Below, one piece after another: positions 34,168 through 42,781 of a stretch of 64,000 bases of DNA (its first letter is position 1; every line of letters begins with the position of its first letter). The stretch is from contig NZ_JAMZEB010000002.1 of NCBI RefSeq assembly GCF_024172165.1, positions 3,617,501 to 3,681,500 of the forward strand. The letters are read 5' to 3'. Below the pieces are notes generated by a model. The model ran no database searches and was not told where the DNA came from. It worked only from the letters and a program-made list of their open reading frames with translations. Made by a program: the position numbers and the translations under genes. The DNA comes from Nonomuraea thailandensis (GTDB lineage: Bacteria > Actinomycetota > Actinomycetes > Streptosporangiales > Streptosporangiaceae).

Positions 34168-34567
34168 TCACCCCTTCCCTGGCTCGATGGTCCCGTCCAG
34201 GATGTCGGGCATCAGCTCCTTGATGTAGGCCCGGACCGGCGTGGGCCCGCCGGTCGGGCGGAGGTCGTGGTGGAAGAGGCCGCCGACGCCGATCGGCGCG
34301 TCCTCGTACTGCGGGACGCCGAGCCGGCTGATGACGCCGCCCGGGCGGGCGACGCCGAGGGCCTGCTCGCAGGCTGCCGACGATCTCGTGGACCACGTGC
34401 GTGCCGTGCCCGCCCGTCAGCTCGCGGACCTGGGCAATCCCTTCCAGGCCGCGGGCGGAGACGACGGCGGTGGCGCCGGATTCGCGGCCGAGGCCGGTGC
34501 GGGCCTGGTGGCCTCCCGGCAGGATGATCTGCTCGGTGTTCGCACAAGCCCTGAGCTCACCCGTCAT
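34168..34567 (-). pseudogene. zinc-type alcohol dehydrogenase, truncated and frameshifted
   Basis: ESGATAVVSARGLEGIAQVR then GGHGTHVVHEIVG matches the Rossmann part of MDR alcohol dehydrogenases. After a frameshift near 34376 the sequence continues CEQALGVARPGGVISRLGVP, then PVRAYIKELMPDILDGTIEP and a stop at 34168. The zinc-binding N-terminal domain is absent. Confidence 0.65.
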
Positions 34568-34701
34568 GAGGGAGACCCGCAGGTCTCACACGCGGACTTG
34601 ACCAGGAGGTCTCCGGCCACCTGCCGGGGTGGCCGTCCCGCGTCGCATGGGAACACCACGGCTCACGACCGGCTGCGCCACCACAGGGTGTCAGATGTGC
34701 C

Positions 34702-35400
34702 TCAGACGGGCTGGCCGACCGGCCGGATGGTCAGGGTGTTGAGGTCGACGCCGGCCGGCTGGCCGAGGGCGAAGCAGATGGCCTCGGCGACGGGCCCGGG
34801 GGACAGGGCGAAGGGCGGGACGCCGCCTTGCCAGAAGGCGGTGTCGGTCATGCCGGGGTTGACGAGGGTGACGCCGACGCCGCGGCTGGTGGCGTACATC
34901 CGCAGGTTCTCGGCCATGCCGGTGACGGCCCACTTGGTGGCGGAGTAGAGGTTGGCGGGGCTGTTCTTCAGGCCCGCGACGCTGCCGATGAGCACCAGCC
35001 GCCCGCCCGTGGTCTCGAGGTGGGGCAGGGCGGCGTTGGCCAGCAGGGCGGGGCCGAGGACGTTGGTGAGGACCATGGGCGCCCACAGTTCCGGGTCGCC
35101 GTCGGCGATGGTGCGCGGGTGGTCGGCGGGGATGAAGCCGGCGTTGGCCACCGCGGCGTCCAGAGCGCCGAAGTGCGCCACGGTGCGGGTCACGGCGGCT
35201 TGGGTGGCCGGCCAGTCGGCGGCGTCGGCGATGATGCCGAGCAGCCGGTCGGGGTGGCCGGTCTCGTCGAGGAAGGACTTGAGCTTGGTCTCGTCGCGGC
35301 CGGTGACGGCCACGCGGTGGCCGCGGTCGAGGAGCAACCGTGCGGTGTGGGCGCCGATGCCGCTGGTCGCGCCGGTGATGAGTACGGTCTTGCCGGTCAT
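34702..35400 (-). CDS. short-chain dehydrogenase/reductase
   Basis: About 232 residues from the ATG at 35400, which has GGGAG seven bases upstream; ATGs at 35406 and 35442 are in frame. ITGATSGIGAHTARLLLDRG is the cofactor motif, then ANAGF, catalytic Ser (LIGSVAG) and YSATK. The C-terminus (VNPGMTDTAFWQGG) is complete. A stand-alone enzyme gene; substrate unknown. Confidence 0.87.
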   Translation of the reverse strand: MTGKTVLITGATSGIGAHTARLLLDRGHRVAVTGRDETKLKSFLDETGHPDRLLGIIADAADWPATQAAVTRTVAHFGALDAAVANAGFIPADHPRTIADGDPELWAPMVLTNVLGPALLANAALPHLETTGGRLVLIGSVAGLKNSPANLYSATKWAVTGMAENLRMYATSRGVGVTLVNPGMTDTAFWQGGVPPFALSPGPVAEAICFALGQPAGVDLNTLTIRPVGQPV

Positions 35401-36188
35401 GGTCATACTCCCGGGGTGTTGGAGGTCCTGTTGGTGCGTCACAGGAGGGCTTCGACGGTGATGGGCGGGCCGATCAGCACGACTAGAGCCGCCGGACAGC
35501 GTCCATCTCCGTAGTGCAGGTCGCGTTCTCCCTGCTGATCCCTTAGAAAACCCGCCTGGCCGCGCACGAGGCAGAGCGCGTTTATAGGGGGGACAGGCTC
35601 AACCCCTCTACCACCGCCACTTGCGCGAACCCCGCAGTTACCGGGCAGCACCTCCGGCGAGCGGCTCAAGCTCCTGGCCAGCCCGGCAGCCACCCAGCCG
35701 GCACAACCCACCAGCCGGCCGCGTTGAAGCGCGCGGCCGGCTCACCGGCGCAGTCAGGCGGGGCACAGCGAGGGTTCCAGTTGTCGTGTCAGGGCCCCGA
35801 GGGAGAGCTTCGCAAGTCGTTCGCGTCCGAGTGAACCACTTTGTGCTGCCTGAGCGTGACACCTGAGACCACGCACGAAACTGTCGCCGCCAATACGTCA
35901 GTTGCTGACGCTGCCCAGGTCCTTGGAAGAGTTCGCTGTACAGCGGCATGGCCAGGAGTGCCAGCGGGGCGCCGGTGGCCGCGTGCATCTGCTGCAGGAG
36001 AGCGGCAACTCCGTTGAGCGACGTACGGCACGGGGGTCGATCCGAGCTGGGTCGACGTAGGACGGGTCGGTGCGGGTGGACATGACGCTCTTCTCCTCGA
36101 AGATGGCATCGCTGGTGGAAGGCATCAGGCGCCCGAGGGTCGTCACCGTGGGCCGGCGGAAATCAGGCGGATATTCTGCTAGCGCTCG
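35401..36188. other. degraded region without intact gene
   Basis: Short minus-strand frames near 35900-36090 (MSTRTDPSYVDPARIDPRAV and, after a shift, MHAATGAPLALLAMPLYSEL) look like pieces of one decayed protein of unknown family. No promoter, complete gene or RNA is evident. Confidence 0.4.
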
Positions 36189-36510
36189 TCATGCCGGTCC
36201 TGCCGGCAGGCCGAGTTCCTTGCGGAGGGTGGGGGCGACCTCGGTGGCCAGCAGTTCGAGGGAGTCGCCCACCATGTGCGCCGGCATGCCGCCGAAGTCG
36301 ATCTGGTGGCCTGGAATCGTTCCGGGCTGACCAGCCAGCCGCGCCCACCTCGTCGTAGTCGGCAGGGTCGATGCCGAACAGGGTGAAGACGTCCAGTCCG
36401 GCCTGGTCGGCGGCGATGGCGTAGGAGACGATCTCGCGGGTGCGCCGGGCGGGGTCGTGCAGCGTGCCGGTGGCCGGGTCGGTCTGCAGATCGGGCAGAG
36501 ACAGGACCTG
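36189..36510 (-). pseudogene. luciferase-like monooxygenase with internal deletion
   Basis: TDPATGTLHDPARRTREIVS followed by IAADQAGLDVFTLF matches the start of an F420/flavin-dependent luciferase-like enzyme. In a second frame GGMPAHMVGDSLELLATEVA and TLRKELGLPA match its end, terminating at 36189. The middle (~250 residues) is missing. Confidence 0.65.
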
Positions 36511-36719
36511 CCCCCGCTGCAGCAGGCCCCCGCACCCGCCGCCTTGTACCGCGCCATGGTCCGCGTCACGCGGCCGGCAACCGGCCATGCTGGGGCCAGG
36601 GAGCAAGCACCATGGTCTGCGAGCGGCCGTTGCGGCGGCCCTGCAGGTCTTCTTGCACACCGAACGGCGGCGACCCACGATCGCCCGGGCCGTGCCACAC
36701 CCCATCGGCGCGGCGCTCC

Positions 36720-36877
36720 GATCACAGGGACTCCGGCGTAGACCTTTCGCGTGACGGGACTGTCATCTTCAAACCCACGCAGCTGTTCGACCAGCATGCG
36801 CCGGGTCACCTGAGGGATCTCGCGGCGGAGTTCGCCGAAGCCGAGGATCGCCAGCTTCGCGACGACCGCCTACGCCA
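36720..36877 (-). pseudogene. HxlR-family regulator fragment
   Basis: AVVAKLAILGFGELRREIPQ, then VTRRMLVEQLRGFEDDSPVT and RKVYAGVPV are the HxlR winged-helix pattern (FGELRR.LP.vs.rML...LreLe.dglv.R.vY..vP). Both ends are missing. Its position beside the monooxygenase remnant suggests they were once a regulator-target pair. Confidence 0.6.
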
Positions 36878-36945
36878 TCACGATCAAACCCGGGCACCGC
36901 GTTCGAAGGAACGCAACGAATCGGTAACACCCTCTTCTCCTCTGT

Positions 36946-36994
36946 GATGTGACCGATCACACTCGCTACACAGAGCGATGTGACCGATCACATC
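36946..36994 (+). promoter_or_regulatory. paired operator in front of the glycoside hydrolase gene
   Basis: GATGTGACCGATCACA (36946-36961) and GATGTGACCGATCACATC (36977-36994) are near-identical inverted repeats with 7-bp arms and centre CCGA, spaced 31 bp centre to centre (about three helical turns). The downstream copy ends directly before the ribosome site GGAGG at 36997. The CpG-centred palindrome suits a LacI- or GntR-type sugar repressor. Confidence 0.75.
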
Positions 36995-37010
36995 TGGAGG
37001 AAAAGGGTCG

Positions 37011-39167
37011 ATGAAGGGCAAATTAGGTATCTACGTGCTGCTTGTCGCCGGCTTAGCCGGGCTCATGCCGGCCGCGCCCGCCGTCGCCGCACCGTCGCAA
37101 CTGGTGGTGGACCTCGCGGCCGACACAGGGCCACTGCGCTACGGCGCGACGGGCTTCCTGTACGGCTTGGGCGACGAGGGCATCCCCAACGAGACGATGC
37201 TGGCCGCGCTGCGGCCGCAGGTGGCCGCGCAGAAGGCACCCGACGGCTTGCAGCACCCCAACGGAGACGCGCTCAGGATCGCGCCGATGTTCAAGCGCGC
37301 GGGCGGCCGCCACGTCGAGATCTACATGCAGGACATCTATCCGAACTGGCCGTACGACAACCTGGGCATCAACGACTACCTCGCCAAGGTCGACACGATG
37401 ACCAGGAAGGTGGTCGCCGACCCCAACCGCGCCTTCTTCGTCTATGTGCCCTTCAACGAGCCCAACCTGATCTGGTATTCGGGCGACCTGAACCGCTTCC
37501 TCACCGACTGGCGCACCGTCTACCGCCGGATCCGCTCCATCGACCCGACCGCGCGCATCGCCGGGCCCAACTTCTCCAACTACCGCTCCGCCGACATGCG
37601 CGCCTTCCTCACCTTCGCCCGCGACAACAACGTGCTCCCGGACGTGGTGACCTGGCACGAACTGGGCAACGACTTCTTCACCGACTGGCACAACCACTTC
37701 AACGACTACCGCGCGATCGAACGGAGTCTGGGGGTCAGCGCCCGGCCGATCGACATCAACGAGTACGGCCGGCAGAACGGCGACCTGGGCGTCCCGGGCA
37801 ACCTGATCCAGTACGTCGCCAAGTTCGAGGCCTCCAAGGTCGACGGCTGCCTGGCCTACTGGACGACGGCGGGAGGCCTCAACGATCTGGTGACCCGCAA
37901 CAACCAGGCCACCGGAGGCTGGTGGCTGTACAAGTGGTACGGCGAGCTGACCGGCAACACGGTCGCCGTCACCCCGCCCTCGGTGAGCGGCTCGCTGCAA
38001 GGAGTGGCCGCACTGGACGCGGCCAAGCAGCAGGCCAGGGTGATCTTCGGTGGCAACAACCTTGCGTCCGGTAGCTACGACACCGACGTCGTCATCAGGA
38101 ACGTCGCGGCGGCGCCGTACCTGGGCACCACGGTCCACGCCACGGTCTGGGGCGTGGACTCCTCCGGCCTGGAGCCGTCCAGCGGGCCCTACCTGGTGCG
38201 CGAGGGCGACTTCACCGTCAGCGGCGGGCAGGTCACGATCCCGCTGACCGGCCTCAGGGGCTCCTCCGCCTACCAGGTGATCCTCACGCCGAACACGGAC
38301 CTGTCGGCCACCGGCCCCGCCTCGCGTTACCAGGCCGAGTACGCCAGGACGGATGGCTCCGCCCGTATCACGCACGGCGGCAACACCGGCTACTCCGGCA
38401 CCTCCTTCGTCCAGGGGTACGGCGGCAGCACCAGCGCCAGCACGAAGTTCGTGACGACCGTGCCGTCCGACGGCTACTACACCCTCGCCCTGCGCTACTC
38501 CGCCGGACCCTACGCGGGCGCTCCGGCCAACCGGTCGATCCGGCTCCGGCTCAACGGCTCCGACCTGACCGACCTCGCGCTCTCGGGCACCACCGACTGG
38601 AACACCTGGAACACCGCGACCATCAAGGCGTTCCTGCCTGCCGGCATCAGCCGCCTGGAGGTCAACGCGTTCGCCGCCGACGACCGCGACGCCGTCAACA
38701 TCGACTATCTCGACGTCGCGCCCACCACGGGCACGATCACGACGTACGAGGCGGAATCGAGCGCCAACACGCTGGCCGGCACCGCCAGGGTGGCGAGCAA
38801 CTCGGGTGCGTCCGGCGGGCAGCACGTCGGCTTCGTCGGCGCCGGCGCGGGCAACACGCTGCGGTTCAACAACGTCACCGTCCCCGCCGCCGGCCGCTAC
38901 CGGATGGTCGTCGCCTACGCCAACGCCGAGGTGGTCGGAAACCACCAGTACAACAACAACATCGTCGACCGGATGGCAGAGATCAGCGTCAACGGCGGGG
39001 CTCCCCAGCGGGCCTTCTTCCGCAACACGCTGAGCTGGTCCACCTTCCGCACCACGGTGGTCGACGTCCAGCTGGCCGCAGGCGCCAACACCATCAGCTT
39101 CGGCAATCCCACCAGCGGTTACGCACCGGACATCGACCTCATCAGGATCGCCGCACCCACCGGCTGA
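37011..39167 (+). CDS. secreted clan GH-A glycoside hydrolase with two CBM6/CBM35-like modules
   Basis: 718 residues. Signal peptide 1-27 (VLLVAGLAGLMPAAPAVAA). The catalytic domain spans ~30-430 and resembles GH39-like xylosidases: the acid/base Glu150 is in VPFNEPNLIW and the nucleophile is probably Glu251 in DINEYGRQNG. Two beta-sandwich carbohydrate-binding modules follow: ~435-580 (YQAEYARTDGSARITHGGNT) and ~585-715 (YEAESSANTLAGTARVASNS). The exported enzyme likely trims plant or microbial polysaccharide side chains. Expression is probably induced by sugar through the paired operator; a terminator follows. Confidence 0.87.
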   Translation: MKGKLGIYVLLVAGLAGLMPAAPAVAAPSQLVVDLAADTGPLRYGATGFLYGLGDEGIPNETMLAALRPQVAAQKAPDGLQHPNGDALRIAPMFKRAGGRHVEIYMQDIYPNWPYDNLGINDYLAKVDTMTRKVVADPNRAFFVYVPFNEPNLIWYSGDLNRFLTDWRTVYRRIRSIDPTARIAGPNFSNYRSADMRAFLTFARDNNVLPDVVTWHELGNDFFTDWHNHFNDYRAIERSLGVSARPIDINEYGRQNGDLGVPGNLIQYVAKFEASKVDGCLAYWTTAGGLNDLVTRNNQATGGWWLYKWYGELTGNTVAVTPPSVSGSLQGVAALDAAKQQARVIFGGNNLASGSYDTDVVIRNVAAAPYLGTTVHATVWGVDSSGLEPSSGPYLVREGDFTVSGGQVTIPLTGLRGSSAYQVILTPNTDLSATGPASRYQAEYARTDGSARITHGGNTGYSGTSFVQGYGGSTSASTKFVTTVPSDGYYTLALRYSAGPYAGAPANRSIRLRLNGSDLTDLALSGTTDWNTWNTATIKAFLPAGISRLEVNAFAADDRDAVNIDYLDVAPTTGTITTYEAESSANTLAGTARVASNSGASGGQHVGFVGAGAGNTLRFNNVTVPAAGRYRMVVAYANAEVVGNHQYNNNIVDRMAEISVNGGAPQRAFFRNTLSWSTFRTTVVDVQLAAGANTISFGNPTSGYAPDIDLIRIAAPTG

Positions 39168-39228
39168 CCGGACCCTCTCCCGTAGGACAGGAGCAGGGGT
39201 GATCTCGCTCGCATCGAGATCCGCGACG

Positions 39229-39270
39229 GGCGGACCGGGATGGCCGTCCGGATGGGCGTCCCGGTCCGCC
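39229..39270 (+). terminator. hairpin terminator of the glycoside hydrolase gene
   Basis: GGCGGACCGGGA / TCCCGGTCCGCC is a perfect 12-bp stem with an 18-base loop, 62 bp after the stop. Confidence 0.65.
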
Positions 39271-39433
39271 GAGGGCCTCAGCGTGAAGCAGTGTCGCGGC
39301 GAGCGGCTGTGGACCCTGCTCCTCGACGGCGACACCGTGGGGGATCCCGTCGCGCGACTCGACGGCCGTCACGGCCGCTGCGCACCGTGCAGGTCGCACC
39401 GGACGGTGCAGCCGACCGCCGCGAGCAGGATGC

Positions 39434-40456
39434 CTAGGTGCCGCTCGGCACGGAGTCCGCTGCCCTGTTGCGGTGGAGTCTGCGCAGCATGAGGGCGACG
39501 GTGAGCCGTATCCGGCCGGGCTGCTCGCGCAGGGACCAGCCGAGCAGCCGTTCGGCCTGGGCCATCCGCTCGTGCAGGGTGGAGTGGTGCACCCGCAACG
39601 ACGCGGCGGCGGTGCGCAGGCTGGCGCCGCCGGCCAGCGTGTCCAGCGTCGTCAGCATCCACGGGGCCGCCGCCGCCGTCCGCTCCACGGCGGCGATGTC
39701 GGGGCCCGCCCCGAGCCCGGCGTCCACCGCGGCCGTCAGCATGATCAGGCCGCCGAGATCCTCGGCGCGGACGACCTGCGGGCCCGGATCGGTGGGTGTG
39801 CCGTCGGCGGTGAAGCGCGCCGCCGCCCGCGCGGCGTCGACCGTCCGCGGCAGTTCGAGCAGGGGTACGGCGGGACCGACGCCGGCACGCAGGTCGTCCG
39901 GCAGCGCTTCCGCCATGGCGGCGGTGACGTGCAGCGAGCCGTCGAATCCGGCGATCACGCGTGCGGGTGCCGACCGGCTCAGGCCCAGCGACTTCGCGGC
40001 GTGATAGCGGTCCTCGACCGGCGCTGAGGCGTCCAGCAGCACCTCCACCAGCTCGGTGTCGTGGTGCGGGCGCAGCCGGGCGCGGCTGCGTGTGCGGTCC
40101 AGGATCGTGCGGGCCGCCATCGCGGCGCGTTCGAGCACCATCGCCTCGACCGGCCCGGCCGGCCCCGGATGCTCCAGGTAGACGGTGATGTGGGAGTCGA
40201 CGGTCAGCCGGCACCACTCGGCCGGGGGCGCGGGCCGGGCCTGCTCGGTGCGGGCGCCGTCGGGTGTCACCCGGATCCTGAGGTTGCGGTCGGTGTCGAC
40301 GAGGACGGCTGGATGCCCGGACAGGACGGCGGCGCCCCTGACCACGTTCTCCAGCCCGGCACGGCGCTCGATGAGCTGGTCGAAGTACGTGATGACGCGC
40401 AGCGCGGCCCCGGCGTCCGGGTCCAGCGCCTCCAGGCGGCCGACCAGCTCTCTCAT
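39434..40456 (-). CDS. PucR/CdaR-type transcriptional regulator
   Basis: 340 residues. The C-terminal ~60 residues are the PucR HTH (TLAGGASLRTAAASLRVHHS then TLHERMAQAERLLGWSL). The N-terminal part lacks a clear PucR purine-catabolism domain but has a GGDEF-like central region typical of CdaR proteins. It lies 24 bp downstream of an alpha/beta hydrolase gene and is probably co-transcribed with it, suggesting feedback on that gene or on the divergent transporter operon. Confidence 0.82.
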   Translation of the reverse strand: MRELVGRLEALDPDAGAALRVITYFDQLIERRAGLENVVRGAAVLSGHPAVLVDTDRNLRIRVTPDGARTEQARPAPPAEWCRLTVDSHITVYLEHPGPAGPVEAMVLERAAMAARTILDRTRSRARLRPHHDTELVEVLLDASAPVEDRYHAAKSLGLSRSAPARVIAGFDGSLHVTAAMAEALPDDLRAGVGPAVPLLELPRTVDAARAAARFTADGTPTDPGPQVVRAEDLGGLIMLTAAVDAGLGAGPDIAAVERTAAAAPWMLTTLDTLAGGASLRTAAASLRVHHSTLHERMAQAERLLGWSLREQPGRIRLTVALMLRRLHRNRAADSVPSGT

Positions 40457-40480
40457 GTCTTCATAGTGGTTCGCGCCGGC

Positions 40481-41491
40481 TCAGGTCGCCAGCAGGCGGC
40501 GCAGCCAGTCCTGCCGGGCACGGGTCAAGGATTGGGAGAGGGCGGCCTGCGGCATCCAGGCGTCGAAGGCGTGGAAACCGCCCGGCCACACGTGCAGCTC
40601 GGCGTCGCCGCCGGCCTGCCAGATCCGGTCGGCGTACGCCACGGCCTCGTCGCGGAAGATCTCGGCCGAGCCCACGTCGATGTAGGCGGGCGGCAGCCCG
40701 GACAGGTCGGTGGCCCGGGCCGGCGCCGCGTACGGCGAGACGTCCGCGGCGCCGTAGGCCGCGCCCAGCACGGCCCGCCATCCGGTCTCGTTCGAGGTCT
40801 GGTCCCAGACGCCGAACCCGCGCATCTGGACGGTGGAGTAGCTGTCGTTGCGGTCGTCCAGCATCGGGTAGCCGAGCAGCTGGCCGTACAGAGCGGGGCC
40901 CCCGCGGTCGCGGGCCAGCAGCGCGACCGCCGCCGCCAGGCCGCCACCGGCGCTGACGCCCACGATCACGATGCGCTCGGTGTCGGCGCCGAGCGCATCG
41001 GCGTCCCCGGCGATCCAGCTCAACCCGGCGTAGCAGTCCTCCAGCTGGGCGGGGTAGGGATGCTCGGGCGCCAGGCGGTACTCCACGGAGACCACGATCG
41101 CGCCGTGCGGCTCGGCGAGGTCCAGCATCGGCGTCATCCCGGACCGGCGGGTGCCGGCGACCATGCCGCCGTCGTGGATGTGGTAGATCACCGGGGCGGG
41201 CGCGTCCACGGTCGCCGGCGTGCAGACCAGCACGGTCACCTCCGGGGCGCCGGGCGGGCCGGGCACGACGTGGTCGGCGAAGGTGTAGGCGCCGCCCCGG
41301 CGCAGGCCGTCGTCGTCCACCTCGTGGGCGGCGACGTGACCCGTACGCAGGGCGCCGATCAGGTCAGGGGTCAGCGTCACCGGCGCGCCGCCCTGCACGA
41401 CGGCGAGCCCGGCGGCGAGCTCGGCATCGAAGGGCGGGGGCGGGCCGGTCACCCGCGCGGGAACGCTCCCCGTGTCTGTCATGGTGCTCAT
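40481..41491 (-). CDS. alpha/beta hydrolase fold-3 (hormone-sensitive lipase-like) esterase
   Basis: 336 residues (ATG at 41491; the in-frame ATG at 41482 is also possible). The oxyanion motif HGGG appears as HDGG (YHIHDGGMVAG). The nucleophile Ser is in GVSAGGGLAAAVA. The acid residue is probably in the IDVGSAEIFRDEA region and the His in GGFHAFD. It likely hydrolyses short-chain esters or amides. Divergent from the ABC importer operon that encodes a second hydrolase, so the two may share a substrate class. Confidence 0.85.
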   Translation of the reverse strand: MSTMTDTGSVPARVTGPPPPFDAELAAGLAVVQGGAPVTLTPDLIGALRTGHVAAHEVDDDGLRRGGAYTFADHVVPGPPGAPEVTVLVCTPATVDAPAPVIYHIHDGGMVAGTRRSGMTPMLDLAEPHGAIVVSVEYRLAPEHPYPAQLEDCYAGLSWIAGDADALGADTERIVIVGVSAGGGLAAAVALLARDRGGPALYGQLLGYPMLDDRNDSYSTVQMRGFGVWDQTSNETGWRAVLGAAYGAADVSPYAAPARATDLSGLPPAYIDVGSAEIFRDEAVAYADRIWQAGGDAELHVWPGGFHAFDAWMPQAALSQSLTRARQDWLRRLLAT

Positions 41492-41697
41492 TGTCCCGGG
41501 CCGAGCCGCCGGCCAGCCACCAGACGCGTGTCGGGCAATAGCCGACGGGCGTCGGGTAGAGGTGGCCGCCGTGTTGCGTGATGGTTTCCCAAACGTGTCG
41601 GAGCCCTGCCGGCCCTGGTCAGCCCCAGGCTGATCACGATACCCGGCTCCGCGCCTTCTGGGCGGCGACCGGCGCATCACCACCCACTGGAGGATCC

Positions 41698-42771
41698 ATG
41701 TTCGTTCGGAGTCGGACGCGGGCGGCCGCTGCTGCCGCGGCGTCCCTCGTGCTCGCGGCCACGCTGGCCGCGTGCGGCGGCGAGGGGTCGAGCACGACCA
41801 CGGCCGGCGGCGGAGGAGCACGCACCAGCGCGCCGCCGCCGGCCGCGCCGACGGGCGTCGCGAAGTTCGAGGACGCGGCCCCCGGCAGCGGGGAGGGCCT
41901 GACCATCGGCTTCACCCAGCTCAACCTCTCGGTCGGATTCCCCCAGGATGTCCAGCGCAGCGTCGAGGAGCAGGCGGAGAAGGCCGGCGTCAAGCTGATC
42001 ACCTGCGACTCCAAGGCCGACGCGGCCGTGGCCCTGGACTGCGCCAAGCAGTTCAAGACCCAGGGTGTCAAGGGCCTGATCACCTTCCAGGCCGACGCCA
42101 ACGCCGCTCCGCGCATCTGCGAGGCCGGCCCGTCGGTGCCGGTCATGGCCGTGGACATCGAGCAGAAGCCGTGCCAGACGACCTTCGTGGGCGCCGCCAA
42201 CGAGTACGCCGGGCAGCTCGTCGGCTACAACGTCGGCCTGCACTTCGCCAAGCAGAACGACTGCAAGTACGACGCGTTCGTCTCGCTGGAGTCCAAGGCC
42301 GTGGGCCAGGTCAACGAGCTGCGGATGGGCGGCATCCGCAAGGGCTTCGAGAGCGTCTGCGGCGCCATCACGAATCTGCGCACGCTCGACACCGGGCCGG
42401 GCGGCCTGAGCGAGCCGGCGCAGCGGCTGATGACCGACACGCTGACCGCCCTGCCGGGCGCCGAGCACGTGATCGTCGTGGGCATCAACGAGGACGTCAT
42501 CATCGGCGCGCTGGCCGCCGCCCGCGTCCAGAACCGCATGGACGACCTGTACCTGGGCGTGCAGAACCTCAACCCGAAGAACTGCGTCATCTACACCGCC
42601 CCGCACTGGCTCGGCAGCGTCGCCTACTTCCCGGAGAAGTACGGCCAGATCCTCGTGCCGAACCTGATCAAGGCGATGAAGGGCGAGAAGCTGCCGGCCG
42701 AGCTCCTGGTGCCCCACGAGTTCGTCACCAAGGAGACGGTCAAGCAGTACTACCCCGCGTACGCCTGCTAG
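41698..42771 (+). CDS. lipoprotein solute-binding protein of an ABC importer (sugar-type)
   Basis: 357 residues from ATG at 41698, with GGAGGA upstream. The lipobox LAAC follows an Ala-rich hydrophobic segment, and a Gly/Thr/Pro spacer anchors the protein outside the membrane. The fold is periplasmic-binding-protein type I (DUF4961/RbsB-like): LTIGFTQLNLSVGFPQDVQR, GVKGLITFQADANAAPRICE. Five cysteines (CDSK, DCAK, ICEA, PCQT, DCKY) are more than usual for RbsB proteins. First gene of a four-gene coupled operon. Confidence 0.9.
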   Translation: MFVRSRTRAAAAAAASLVLAATLAACGGEGSSTTTAGGGGARTSAPPPAAPTGVAKFEDAAPGSGEGLTIGFTQLNLSVGFPQDVQRSVEEQAEKAGVKLITCDSKADAAVALDCAKQFKTQGVKGLITFQADANAAPRICEAGPSVPVMAVDIEQKPCQTTFVGAANEYAGQLVGYNVGLHFAKQNDCKYDAFVSLESKAVGQVNELRMGGIRKGFESVCGAITNLRTLDTGPGGLSEPAQRLMTDTLTALPGAEHVIVVGINEDVIIGALAAARVQNRMDDLYLGVQNLNPKNCVIYTAPHWLGSVAYFPEKYGQILVPNLIKAMKGEKLPAELLVPHEFVTKETVKQYYPAYAC

Positions 42772-42781
42772 GAGCGCCCCG

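Noticed and set aside
37053..39335. 760-codon minus-strand frame
   Set aside because: Antisense to the glycoside hydrolase gene; no recognisable domain.
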